Below are positions 1 to 8,623 of a stretch of 64,000 nt of DNA, in pieces; positions within the stretch are counted from its first letter, which is position 1; every line of letters starts with the position of its first letter. The stretch is from Escallonia rubra (lineage: Eukaryota > Streptophyta > Magnoliopsida > Escalloniales > Escalloniaceae). The DNA is taken from assembly GCA_033065855.1 (NCBI GenBank), contig JAVXUO010002115.1:1-64000 (forward strand), read 5' to 3'. Under the pieces are notes generated by a model. That model did not search any database. It was not told the DNA's origin and worked only from the letters and a program-made list of their open reading frames with translations. Position numbers and translations under genes: made by a program.

Positions 1-186
1 GGCTCCAATACCTTAGCCAAGTCATTGACCCAAGTCTCTGCAGCCACAGGATCCATAGCCTTTATCGAACTTACTTGGCCGCAAACTCGTGAACTGTTTC
101 AAGGTCGCAGCGTTAGTTGTAACCTGAGTAGCGTTGGATTCTGGTTCATCTCATCCTCGCCCTTGGCCTCCTTGAATTCCACCACG
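1..186 (-). pseudogene. Chromovirus-type gag fragment (decayed)
   Basis: Read on the minus strand, this stretch encodes a glycine/arginine-rich lead, then ATLKQFTSLRPSKFD, a frameshift, and MDPVAAETWVNDLAKVLE. That order resembles the N-terminal part of gag in plant Ty3/gypsy chromoviruses, where a similar phrase precedes the capsid domain. An in-frame stop and the frameshift mark it as dead. It runs off the window edge, so its full extent is unknown. Confidence 0.55.
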
Positions 187-200
187 GTTACTCATCCTGA

Positions 201-906
201 TTAGCACCATAAACATAAATAAGTCTAATAGTTACAAACTAATCATGTACTAATCCCTAAAAGCATTTTGCTTTACTTACTTTTTTTTTCCTCCTTCTTT
301 CTCGCGCTCATTCTCTCTCTACCTCATATTTTTCTCTTTTTATTTAACTTTTTGGACATGAACATTTCTTGAAGCTCATGATGATGGTTCCTACTTCTTA
401 ATCTAATACTTCCTCCGAATATTAGTTTCATGAAATTATGAAGAGAAAATATAGGTTTATTTGTTTAGGAACTAGAAACAACACAATTTAGGCAATGAAA
501 ATGGAGAACATAACTCCAAAAGGTACGAGAAAGTTCATGGTAAAAGTGGTATAATGATGCAGGCTTCTAATGAGATGCCTAATACTACGTAAAATGCAAA
601 GCTAGAGGTATGTTTGAGTGAAATATTTAGATATATGGTGAATCTAATAATGGCATGTGGTGGGTGTTGGTGATGGCGGCGTTGTGAAGGTGTGACGGTG
701 CCTGTAATTGTTAACGGTGGTGTGTATGATGGCGGAGGTGGTGGGTACCTTGTTGGTGACTGTTTGTAATGGTGGTGGTGGTCATGGTAATGGTGGGTGG
801 TGATGAATTATGAAACAAGGAGGGGTTCGTACAATTATCTACGTTTAGAGAGAAATTTGAGAACAAGCATAGCAGTTCACAATGATGCAAAAAACGCGAA
901 ACAATT
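201..906. other. No gene seen; GGT/GTG-rich low-complexity DNA
   Basis: AT-rich sequence with a pyrimidine-rich patch near 280-350 and an irregular GGT/GTG-rich stretch at about 655-805. Reading frames here are short and biased in composition. No coding region, RNA gene or clear transposon end was recognised. The last bases abut the left LTR of the large retroelement. Confidence 0.5.
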
Positions 907-1259
907 TGATGCCAAGGAAAGTGGGTTCTTACTTACGTGGAGGTGCCACAAAGGCTGCAGTCCGTGTCAGCTTCCAAGTATACAAAGTGGGAGACAGCAA
1001 AGACGGAGTAAGGGCTGAGGGCAAGGCTTCTCAGACGGGCCGTGAGGAATGGCAGTGCTGCGAAGGCAAAGCTAAGACGAACAGGGCCGGCAGTCGATAG
1101 TCCAAGTCAGGGTCCAAGTCAGGGTCCAATGCTACGGTCCGAAGTTACGGTCCAAAGTTACGTTTCTCTCACTAGAATCCAAGAGCTCCCAAATTCTAGA
1201 GTGAGAAAGTGATTTTTTGTAAGAAAAGCCAAAAGTCCCTTTTTGAGTTGTAAAGTTCA

Positions 1260-1268
1260 CTATTTATA
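1260..1268 (-). promoter_or_regulatory. TATA box of the 3' LTR
   Basis: TATAAATAG on the minus strand, at the position matching 15656-15664 in the other LTR. In this copy it would drive transcription outward into the flanking DNA at 1-906. Confidence 0.65.
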
Positions 1269-1735
1269 GGCAACAGGGTGCTTATGTCATAAAGTGCCAC
1301 ATGTCGTCCCCTGGGAGTGACACGTCACCAGGGGGTCCCAAAATACCGGTTCTCCGTTGGACTGCCGGTTCCCAAATTCGCGTTGCCTGCCTCGCACAGC
1401 GTCGCTCTACCTGTCTGAGAAGACTGACCATACCGCGGTAGCATGATCAGAGTAAGCCCGTTGCCCCAGCCACCAATCCAAGCCCTTACTGAATCCCATG
1501 AGGTGCGTCAAGAGACGCGCAGATAACCTGACAGTGGTGAGGGTTACCCCTGTAGCCAACTGCCAGGCGGACTAGGCGCGATGCCCTCCAAGGACCTGCT
1601 CCCGTCCCGGAGTGACCCGAGGGTCATTGCCCTGGTGGTGTCGAAGATCGATAGTAACATGAGCGGACATGGTCGCAGCTCAGTGCTCCGAGTCCGTGGC
1701 GAGGGATCCTCGTACCGGAACCCCCTGCGGCCGTG

Positions 1736-2032
1736 ACGGCGATGGCTATAAGGTTGTGAGCCCATCCCGGTACGAGGCCGAAGCCCCCATTTTGATTGAG
1801 ACGGCGATGGCTATAAGGTTGTGAGCCCATCCCGGTACGAGGCCGAAGCCCCCATTTTGATTGAGACGGCGATGGCTATAAGGTTGTGAGCCCATCCCGG
1901 TACGAGGCCGAAGCCCCCCTTTTGATTGAGACGGCGATGGCTATAAGGTTGTGAGCCCATCCCGGTACGAGGCCGAAGCCCCCATTTTGATTGAGACGGC
2001 GATGGCTATAAGGTTGTGAGCCCATCCCGGTA
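1736..2032. repeat. 65-bp tandem array in left LTR (about 4.5 copies)
   Basis: The phrase GATGGCTATAAGG recurs at 1741, 1806, 1871, 1936 and 2001, giving a constant 65-bp period. Copies are nearly identical, differing mainly at one A/C position before the TTTTGATTGAG phrase. It lies in the U3 region. Confidence 0.95.
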
Positions 2033-2119
2033 GTATGCAACATGATTGTGGCGCATGAGCGCGGTGCTTATAGCACGAGACAATACCTGGTGCCTGGGGC
2101 ACGTGTTGTGAAAGTGGTG

Positions 2120-2365
2120 CGGCGACGATCGTCGCGAAGCAATACTACGTGCCGGGCGACGAGCGTCGCGGAGCAATACTTGGTGCCGGGGCACGTGCCG
2201 GGGCACGTATCATGAGAATGGCGCAAGGGCGCGGCGACGAACGTCGCGGAGCAATAGTTGGTGCCGGGGCACGTATCATGAGAATGGCGCAAGGGCGCGG
2301 CGACGAACGTCGCGGAGCAATATTTGGTGCCGGGGCACGTATCATGACGATGGCGCAAGGGCGCG
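2120..2365. repeat. 66-bp dyad-bearing tandem array in left LTR
   Basis: CATGA-type landmarks recur at 2211, 2277 and 2343, with a degenerate copy before them. Each unit contains GCGACGAACGTCGC, a perfect 6-bp inverted repeat with a 2-base centre, able to form a small hairpin or bind a dimeric factor. Confidence 0.9.
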
Positions 2366-2566
2366 GGTCGGTGTCTCGAAGACAGGATGTGAGCTAAGTG
2401 TGAGCTGAGTGTCATAACAAGATAATGAATGCAACATGTGGTAATGACAAAGTCAGGAGTGATGGTATGCGGTCGTCGGTGACGGGTCATTCGGCGGTAG
2501 CGCGACTTCGGACGATGGGAATTGCGGGAGCGGTGTGCGGTCACGGAGGATGGGCGTCGCGAGGTT

Positions 2567-2756
2567 GATAGACGACGGACGTTGCGAAGTTGATGTACAA
2601 ACGTCCGTAAGGTGACGCACGACGGACGTCGCGAGGTTGATGTACGAACGTCCGTAAGGTGACGCACGACGGACGTCGCGAGGTTGATGTACGAACGTCC
2701 GTAAGGTGATGCACGACGGACGTCGCGAGGTTGATGTACGAACGTCCGTAAACATC
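2567..2756. repeat. 47-bp tandem array in left LTR (4 copies)
   Basis: TGATGTAC recurs at 2591, 2638, 2685 and 2732. Each unit carries ACGGACGT and, further on, its reverse complement ACGTCCGT, so each repeat is itself a stem-loop candidate. Confidence 0.92.
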
Positions 2757-2794
2757 GCGGAGGTGCAAAGACTTGAGAAAACATCGCCGAACAT

Positions 2795-2932
2795 TGGGGG
2801 AAGGCCGAGGCCAACACCCCTGTGGAGGCCGAGGCCGCCCCTGCGGAGGCCGAGGCCGCCCCTGCCGAGGCCGAGGCCGAGGCCGCCCATGCCTTGGCCG
2901 AGGCCGCCCCTGCTGAGGCCGAGGCCGAGGCA
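2795..2932. repeat. GAGGCCGAGGCCGCC short-period repeat, left LTR
   Basis: Tandem GC-rich units of about 15-18 bp built on GAGGCC GAGGCCGCC. The right LTR holds the same block at about 17755-17893. A related run of the same motif appears inside the first exon of the antisense PMD gene at about 4018-4365. Confidence 0.88.
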
Positions 2933-3200
2933 AAATGCCAACTCCCTCCTTCGGTGAATTTTGGTAAGGTGTTTGGGCGATCTTGGTGTGACGATTGCGC
3001 TAGCGTGAGTGACGTCAATGCGAAATAAAAATGTCCAAGTCGCGCACGAAGCACGTGAAGCGAGAAAAACACGTGTCTTGGGTGTGCGGGCACTGACCGG
3101 TTTGATGCGCTGGAAAATTGACCGTTGACAAAGTTGACGTGTTCGCGCGTAGTGGGACCCCTAGCGGGCCATTGGGTCTGACCAAGATGGGTTGGGAACA

Positions 3201-3213
3201 TAAGCCCCCTGCG
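3201..3213 (-). other. Polypurine tract
   Basis: CGCAGGGGGCTTA on the minus strand directly precedes the TGTTCCC start of the 3' LTR, the expected plus-strand priming site. Confidence 0.7.
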
Positions 3214-3869
3214 TGCGGTGTGTGCGGAGGGGCAACCCGAGCGGGCGCCGCACGCATAAGCATTAATTGATGAAAAAAATGCCGGGCTCGAATTTGGCGG
3301 AAACATCGCTATAGTAAAGTGAAACGCGGGGGAGCGTAAATTCCCTTGGAATATGCAAAGTTTCGATTTTTTTTTTTTTGCGAATATAAAATGATAACGA
3401 TCTCAGCGTAACGGTGAACTCGAGAAAAAAAAAATCGCGAAAACAAAATGTAACACGCCTATCCGTTGGCGTTAGCGTGAAAGAAAGAAAATAGCGCGAA
3501 AAAAATGTGCGGCAGATGGGTTGCGCGAAGAATTTTGATAGCGACGTTAGGTTATGAATGTGAAATAATTGTCGGGTTTTGAAAAGAAAAAAAGAAAGCG
3601 CGCAAGAAAGGAGTTAGCGCTAAGTCATGGAACGCTAAAAGAGTTGTTGGGGGTTTTGGGGGGAAAAGTCCAAAAGTTGAATTGATGTGATGGATTTAGG
3701 GGGGAAAGTTGAGTGGGAGTCTTGAGAGATTTCAAGACTTGGGAGAGAGAGAGAGAGAAAGACTTAGCCAAAAAAACAAAGGGGAGAAGATAGAAGAGAA
3801 AGAGAGGAGAGAAGATAGAAAAGAAAGAGAGGAGAGAAGAGGAAGAAGAAGAAGCTTGGAGCTTCATCC
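3214..3869. other. Spacer between 3' LTR and antisense PMD gene
   Basis: About 650 bp without a gene. It is rich in homopolymer A/T tracts and has a GA-rich purine stretch at about 3740-3860 (GAGAGAGAGAGA at 3743 on). In the plus direction it would be the promoter/5' UTR of the PMD gene; in the minus direction it is 3' untranslated sequence of the retroelement RNA. Confidence 0.5.
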
Positions 3870-4301
3870 ATGAGATTGAGGACATCACAAGAAGCAAAGA
3901 GAATGCAACAAGGTAAGGGAGGAAGGGCAAGTGGGGGAAGGGGTGGAGGGGGTCATGGTCATGGGGTGAAGGGAAGAGGGGAAGGAGTTGGAAGAGGACC
4001 GAAGCCGACCGACCAAGTGGCCGAGGCCGCCCAAGGCCACTTGGCCGAGGCCGCCCAAGGCCACTTGGCCGACGCCGCAGCAAAGGGCGGGCGCGGTGTG
4101 GGCGGGGGAGGGGGGAGAGGGAAGGGGAAGGGAGAGGGGGGAGAGGAAAGGGGAAGGGAGAGGAGGGAAGGAGGAGGGGGAAAGGGAAGGAGAAAGAAGG
4201 AGGGAGAGAAGGAAGAGGGGAGAGGGAGGAGAGAGAGGAGAGGGGGAGACGGGCTGGGGCCGAGGCCGAGGCCGCCCCTGCCGAGGCCGCCTGCCGCCGA
4301 A

Positions 4302-4334
<33 letters not shown>

Positions 4335-6749
4335 GCCAACGCCGACGCCGAGGCCGAGGCCGACCGGGGGCGTGGCGTGCGCGGTGATGCTTCTTACAGC
4401 ACTAGAAAGGATGATGGAGGATTGCCAAAAAAGACAAGGAAGAAGCAAGGTGCACGACGTCGCGGCGGAGCGAGCGGGCGATCAACGTCGGCGCCGGGTG
4501 ACATGTTTGGAGATGACGAGGTCGCGCCGGTCGAGGTAGCGGGGGTGCCGTTGAGCTTCGATGGTGGGGCGAAGAGCTTTGATTCAGCGCCAAGCCAGAG
4601 CAATATATTGTTGACATCGAGGGGAGCGGTGCCCGAATGCCCGCCCAAGGCGCTTTGGAGAGAGCTAGGCCAGGGAGTGGCTGCGGACGTATTTTTGGGT
4701 CCTTGGGGTGTGACGTCGATGGCGGAGAGTCCGATGGTTCCTTCGCCGTATGTTCGTGCGCCGAGTGGGGAGGTTGCCCCGGTGATGTCGCCGAGGTACG
4801 TGTCGGGTTTGTTGGTGGAACGACTGGATATACCGTGGTCGCCGGTGATGTTCAAAGGCCACAACACCATGCCGGTGGGGTGGAACTTGTGGTGCACGTA
4901 CATGTTAGAGCAGTCGGCTTGGGCAGAGAGGTTGGAGGCGTTGGGGTTGGTGGCTGCGATAGAGGCGACGTTCAAGGTGATGGATCCAGTGAGGGATGTT
5001 AAGGGCTTGATGTTGTTGCTTTCTAGATGGAGTGCGCAGACACACACGTTCATTACGGCATTTGGGGAGATTGGGCCGACACTTCTCGACGTGATGATGC
5101 TGACGGGGTTGCCGATGCACGGGACAGAGAGTGCTTGCGAATTGAAGTTGACGGCAGCGGAACGGTTGACGGTGAAGGAACTGCAGGCGTTTGCCTTGGT
5201 GATAAAGAGCCATCGGAAGGGTACGTACAGCGGGTGGATCAAACACTTCTATGGTTCTGCAACCGCGCTACCCGGACAGAAGTCGGTATCAGCGAGCAAC
5301 TTTCGCATGGGTCCTTGCTATAAGGATGACAGATACGAGCTGGCGGGATTCCTTGCCATGTTCTTGTCCAGGTACGCGTTCTAGTGTTTTCTCTTCAGTA
5401 ATGCGGCATGCTATAGTTCAATTGTTTTTGTATGCGTAGAATGTCGGATCTTATACTTGGGAAAGGAAACATGCTTTGAAAAATTAACGTAGTCATATTG
5501 CCATGCATCACACTTTGCGTTCGGAACAAGATGGGGTGGTCATAATAAATGTTGCGTGCTTTTTACTGTAGGTTTGTATTTGAGGGTACGCCGGAGGACG
5601 GCGTTTCCTCGCGGGTGTTCGGGTTGGCTGTTAGGATGGCAGGGGGTGGTCGCGTCGGGCTGGCCCCTATTTACTTAGGCACCTTGTACTCGCGTCTGGA
5701 TCAGTTTTCCAATGACGTGCAGAGGTCATACGGACGCTATCAGGTGGCGACGTATGTAGACTGGATGTTCTTGCAGCGGTATTTGTTCGAGATCTACATT
5801 GATTATCGACCTTTGGGATTTCCCTTAGTACATCCATCGCCGAGGAGGGTTACGGTGACTCGGCCGGGCAGGTCGCGTGAGGTGTCGATCTGGTATACGG
5901 GTGGCCGAGTGTATGCTTGGGGGGGTGGGAAGAAGCCCAAGTGTGATCTGGCAGATATATTTGACGATCGAGATGAGTGCGTTCCCCGCCCGTATACAGG
6001 CATGCATTATTCGTACGGTACTCCTCCATGGATGGATCTGCAGGACACTATGGTGCGACTACACAGTCGAACCGAGCTGACGGAAATGGCGGTGGCCCTA
6101 CTAGTGGCGTACTTTCCAGGGTGACTTCCCGTATTGACTGATGACGATGAGAAACCGGCTTTGAACAGGTATTACGTGGCGAGGTACAGTCCCGACCGAC
6201 TATCCACGACTTTTGGTTATGACTTAGAGCCCCCATGTGGCTATACTACGCCGTGGGAGGTGAGGAAGGCCTTTAGGTATACGCTCTTGGAGTGGGCGCG
6301 GAAGTGGCCAGTACCGACAGAGGAGTGGAGAAGGCCCGGGACGTTGTCGACAGGAGTAGCGACGACGGAGTACGCGCGATGGTGGGAGCAGGTGCTAGTG
6401 ACATGGTCAGAGTGGTTGTCGCAGGCGCCACCCGACAGACAGCAGGTCGACGTCTTTGCTGGGGATAGAGGGCTAGGGTTAGTCACAGCGCAGATTGCAA
6501 AGCGGTGTGGCATGACGGTGCTACTTACGGGTGTACCCGATGGTACGATGACAGCACGCGCGCCGCGGGCGCGGGCAACAGCAAAAGGTGTGCCAAGGGT
6601 GCCGGGTGCCGGCAAGGGTCCCCTTTCGTCATTGAGAGTGGGTATGATGGGTGGTGCACAGCGGACAGGCGCAGGTCCTTCAGCAGTTGGCAGACGCAGG
6701 TCGAAGAGGCCGCGAGAGGTGTCGGAGGAGTCTGAGTCTGAGTCTGAGG

Positions 6750-6795
<46 letters not shown>

Positions 6796-8169
6796 ATTAT
6801 TTTTTTCACAGTTTCCGATCATTGTGTTACTCATGTGCTAAGTCGTTCTGATTTTTTTTTTTTTGGTCAAGAGTTCAGAGATGACATAGATGCAGAGTCG
6901 TCTGAGACAACGGAGGATGCCGAGGTTTCTTTTGATGATGGGGAGGACATGGATGCCGAGGTTGCCTTTGATGGTGGCGAGGACATGGATGCCGAGGGTG
7001 GCTTTGATGGTGGCGAGGACATGGATGCCGAGGTGCCTAGGGAGACAGATGCGGAAACCATTGTGGATGTTGGGGCTGCGGATACCGAGGTTGTCGCCGA
7101 GGTAGAGGAGGTAGTGGTCGAGGCAGATGACGAGGTAGAGCAGATGGATGCCGAGGTTGCCAGCGAGGTTGGTTCCATGGACAGGGGGGTAGTTGAGGAG
7201 GTAGGGGTAGCAGAGAAGGCGGTGGCTTACCTCGTGGAACCGATCGTTCATTCTAGTCCGTCGCCTGTCCCGGTCGAAGCGGTTGAGTCTCCATTTGGTG
7301 GCCAGATTGGTAGCTCTCACATGTTCGAGGGGTCGGACTGGTGGGCGGTGAGGGAGCCTGACGCTCCGTCCGGCGTTCATCATGTTTTTGCTGCTACACA
7401 TATGCCTACTGTAGATCCATCCCCACAGCCTGAGGCACCTGTTCTACGGACGGTAGAGCCTGTTCCGGAGGCGTTGTCGGGTTTGGTAGCGGATGCTGGT
7501 GATACTTTGTTAGCGATGCATTCTAGTGCAGTGGATGCACAGTCGGCAGGCGGTGGCGTCGCAGGGGCTGGTGAGGCCCGTGGTAGATTCTCGGTCGTAC
7601 AGGCCGACATGATCCCGTGGGAGGGTGTGGAGTTGTCGGAAGCAGTAGCGTGTCGTCTGGAGATGGTTAGAGAACGACACCCACAGACATTCGCTGACTC
7701 TGCCCTGATTCGTGGTGCAGCATTCTCGAGGGCGATGTATACGGCCTTTGTAGAGTGGTTGGTCACGCTTGGTGCAGTATCGATCACTAGTTGGGCTCCG
7801 GCGATGATATCTCAGTACCTGTCGGAGCTTACGCCCTACGCGGCCCTTGGCTTTCAGTTGGACTGGTTGGCGGACTACATCAGATCGAGAGGCCAGAGTG
7901 CTGAGGCGGCAGCGGGATTGACTTTGATCAGAGCTCAGGAGGTTGCCTTGCAGGGTCAGAGACGTGTGCTTGATGCCGAAGTGACAGCAATGACCCAAGA
8001 GGCGACAGGGCTGCATGCCCAGCTTAGGGAGGTAGAGAGGCGGTTGGCCGAGAAGGAGAGTCGACGAGCTGAGATGAGTGGCAGGTGGTCTGATCTTCAG
8101 GCACAGCGGTTGACATTGGAGACGTATACCTCCGATCCTATCGGTTCATTATTTGCTCCTTTACATTAG
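3870..8169 (+). CDS. Antisense plant mobile domain (PMD) gene inside the retroelement
   Basis: Runs opposite to gag-pol. Exon 1 (3870-5371) encodes a Gly/Arg/Lys-rich and Ala-Glu-repeat leader and then the PMD core start (QTHTFITAFGEIGPTLLDV and MLTGLPMHG). A canonical intron (5372-5571) joins it in frame to exon 2, which continues the PMD fold (FVFEGTPED, RVFGLAVRMAGG, YVDWMFLQRYLFE) to about 6748. A second intron with an (AT)n tract probably ends near 6871. The last exon to 8169 has acidic DGGEDMDAE repeats and a coiled-coil tail. PMD proteins (host relatives MAIN and MAIL1) act in genome stability and silencing, and transposon-borne PMDs are known. One in-frame TGA at 6122-6124 interrupts exon 2, so this copy may be dead unless read through. 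The function in the element is unknown. Confidence 0.82.
5372..5571 (+). other. Intron 1 of the antisense PMD gene
   Basis: Donor CCAG|gtacgc and acceptor actgtag|GTTTGT. Joining the flanks (phase 2) restores the conserved FLSR-FVF continuity of PMD proteins, which supports the splice. Read from the retroelement's own strand it is CT...AC, so it would not be spliced out of genomic RNA and can survive retrotransposition. Confidence 0.8.
6122..6124 (+). other. In-frame TGA inside PMD exon 2
   Basis: The frame runs open from 5572 through YFPG, meets TGA, then continues open in the same frame with PMD-like sequence (NRYYVARYSPDRLSTTFGYD). No indel is needed, so this is a point nonsense change or a readthrough site. 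The following bases (CTT) do not form a known readthrough context. Confidence 0.7.
6749..6871 (+). other. Probable intron 2 of the PMD gene with (TA)n tract
   Basis: After a Ser-Glu repeat, GAG is followed by gttatatata and about 40 bases of alternating TA, then a T-rich tract and candidate acceptors at cacag (6811), tcaag (6871) and ttcag (6878). The downstream frame changes across this stretch. The exact junction could not be fixed because the phases of the best-looking sites do not all agree. Confidence 0.45.
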
Positions 8170-8623
8170 ATGTGATGTAGTTTTTTTTTTTTTATTTTGC
8201 TAGTAGTCATTGGTCCGTAGTGGCCTGCAAACCTGTGACATGTATGCATTTTGTTGATATTGATATAGCAGTCATATGGTTATTTTGTACCTGCGGTTGT
8301 TGTGAGGTGATGCTTAGCTTTTGATGTGCTTGTATATCTTGCATGTGGTATCCTTCCGTTGTGGTTCCCCCTTCCCCGCCCATAGCAAGCGACTTAGTGA
8401 ATGATGTGTAAAGGAAAGAGTGCATTACATACAGTAGTTGAGGTGAGTAAATGATCTTTGCATTGATAATATTTGGGTCAAAATGCCATTACATGAATAA
8501 AGCAAGAACTTGTAATAAACAACAAAAGTTACAAGTCATGAACATGTGTGCATATACAAAAAAATGTTGTGTAAATGTTCTAAGCTTTGGGCGGGTAGGC
8601 CTGGGGGAACACTCCGCTGTTGG
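8170..8623. other. Convergent 3' spacer between PMD gene and pol
   Basis: About 450 bp between the PMD stop on the plus strand and the pol stop on the minus strand. No coding sequence is seen. It must hold the 3' end signals of the plus-strand transcript. Confidence 0.5.

Larger units (their letters stand above)
907..3200 (-). repeat. 3' LTR of the Tat-type element (2294 bp)
   Basis: Direct repeat of 15304-18160, ending at the same TGATGCC / GGGAACA borders on the plus strand. It sits next to a polypurine tract at 3201-3213, which identifies it as the 3' LTR. Because the antisense PMD gene starts about 670 bp inside this LTR and points away from it, any plus-strand promoter for that gene must lie in this LTR or in the short spacer. 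Confidence 0.93.

Noticed and set aside
1736-2032. Regular repeats that look like a CRISPR array
   Set aside because: Units are contiguous with no unique spacers, and this is plant nuclear DNA inside an LTR.
2795-2932. GAGGC-type motifs resembling a DNA-virus replication origin
   Set aside because: The resemblance is only a short GC-rich word in a tandem repeat present in both LTRs. No other viral feature is present.
2068-3306. Long minus-strand open frame through the left LTR, and similar ones at 16449-16940 and 17117-17902
   Set aside because: They are translations of the LTR tandem arrays. The peptides are repeats of the same phrase in several frames, with no domain.
3885-5242. Minus-strand frames opposite PMD exon 1
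   Set aside because: They are shadows of the GC-rich plus-strand coding sequence; the plus frame carries the conserved PMD motifs.
6651-6851. Open frame with a long Ile-Tyr run at the (TA)n tract
   Set aside because: It is the intron microsatellite read in frame; conserved PMD sequence resumes only after it.
3870-8169. PMD gene as an ordinary host gene into which a retroelement inserted
   Set aside because: It lies wholly between pol and the polypurine tract of a single LTR-bounded element, with no separate insertion border.
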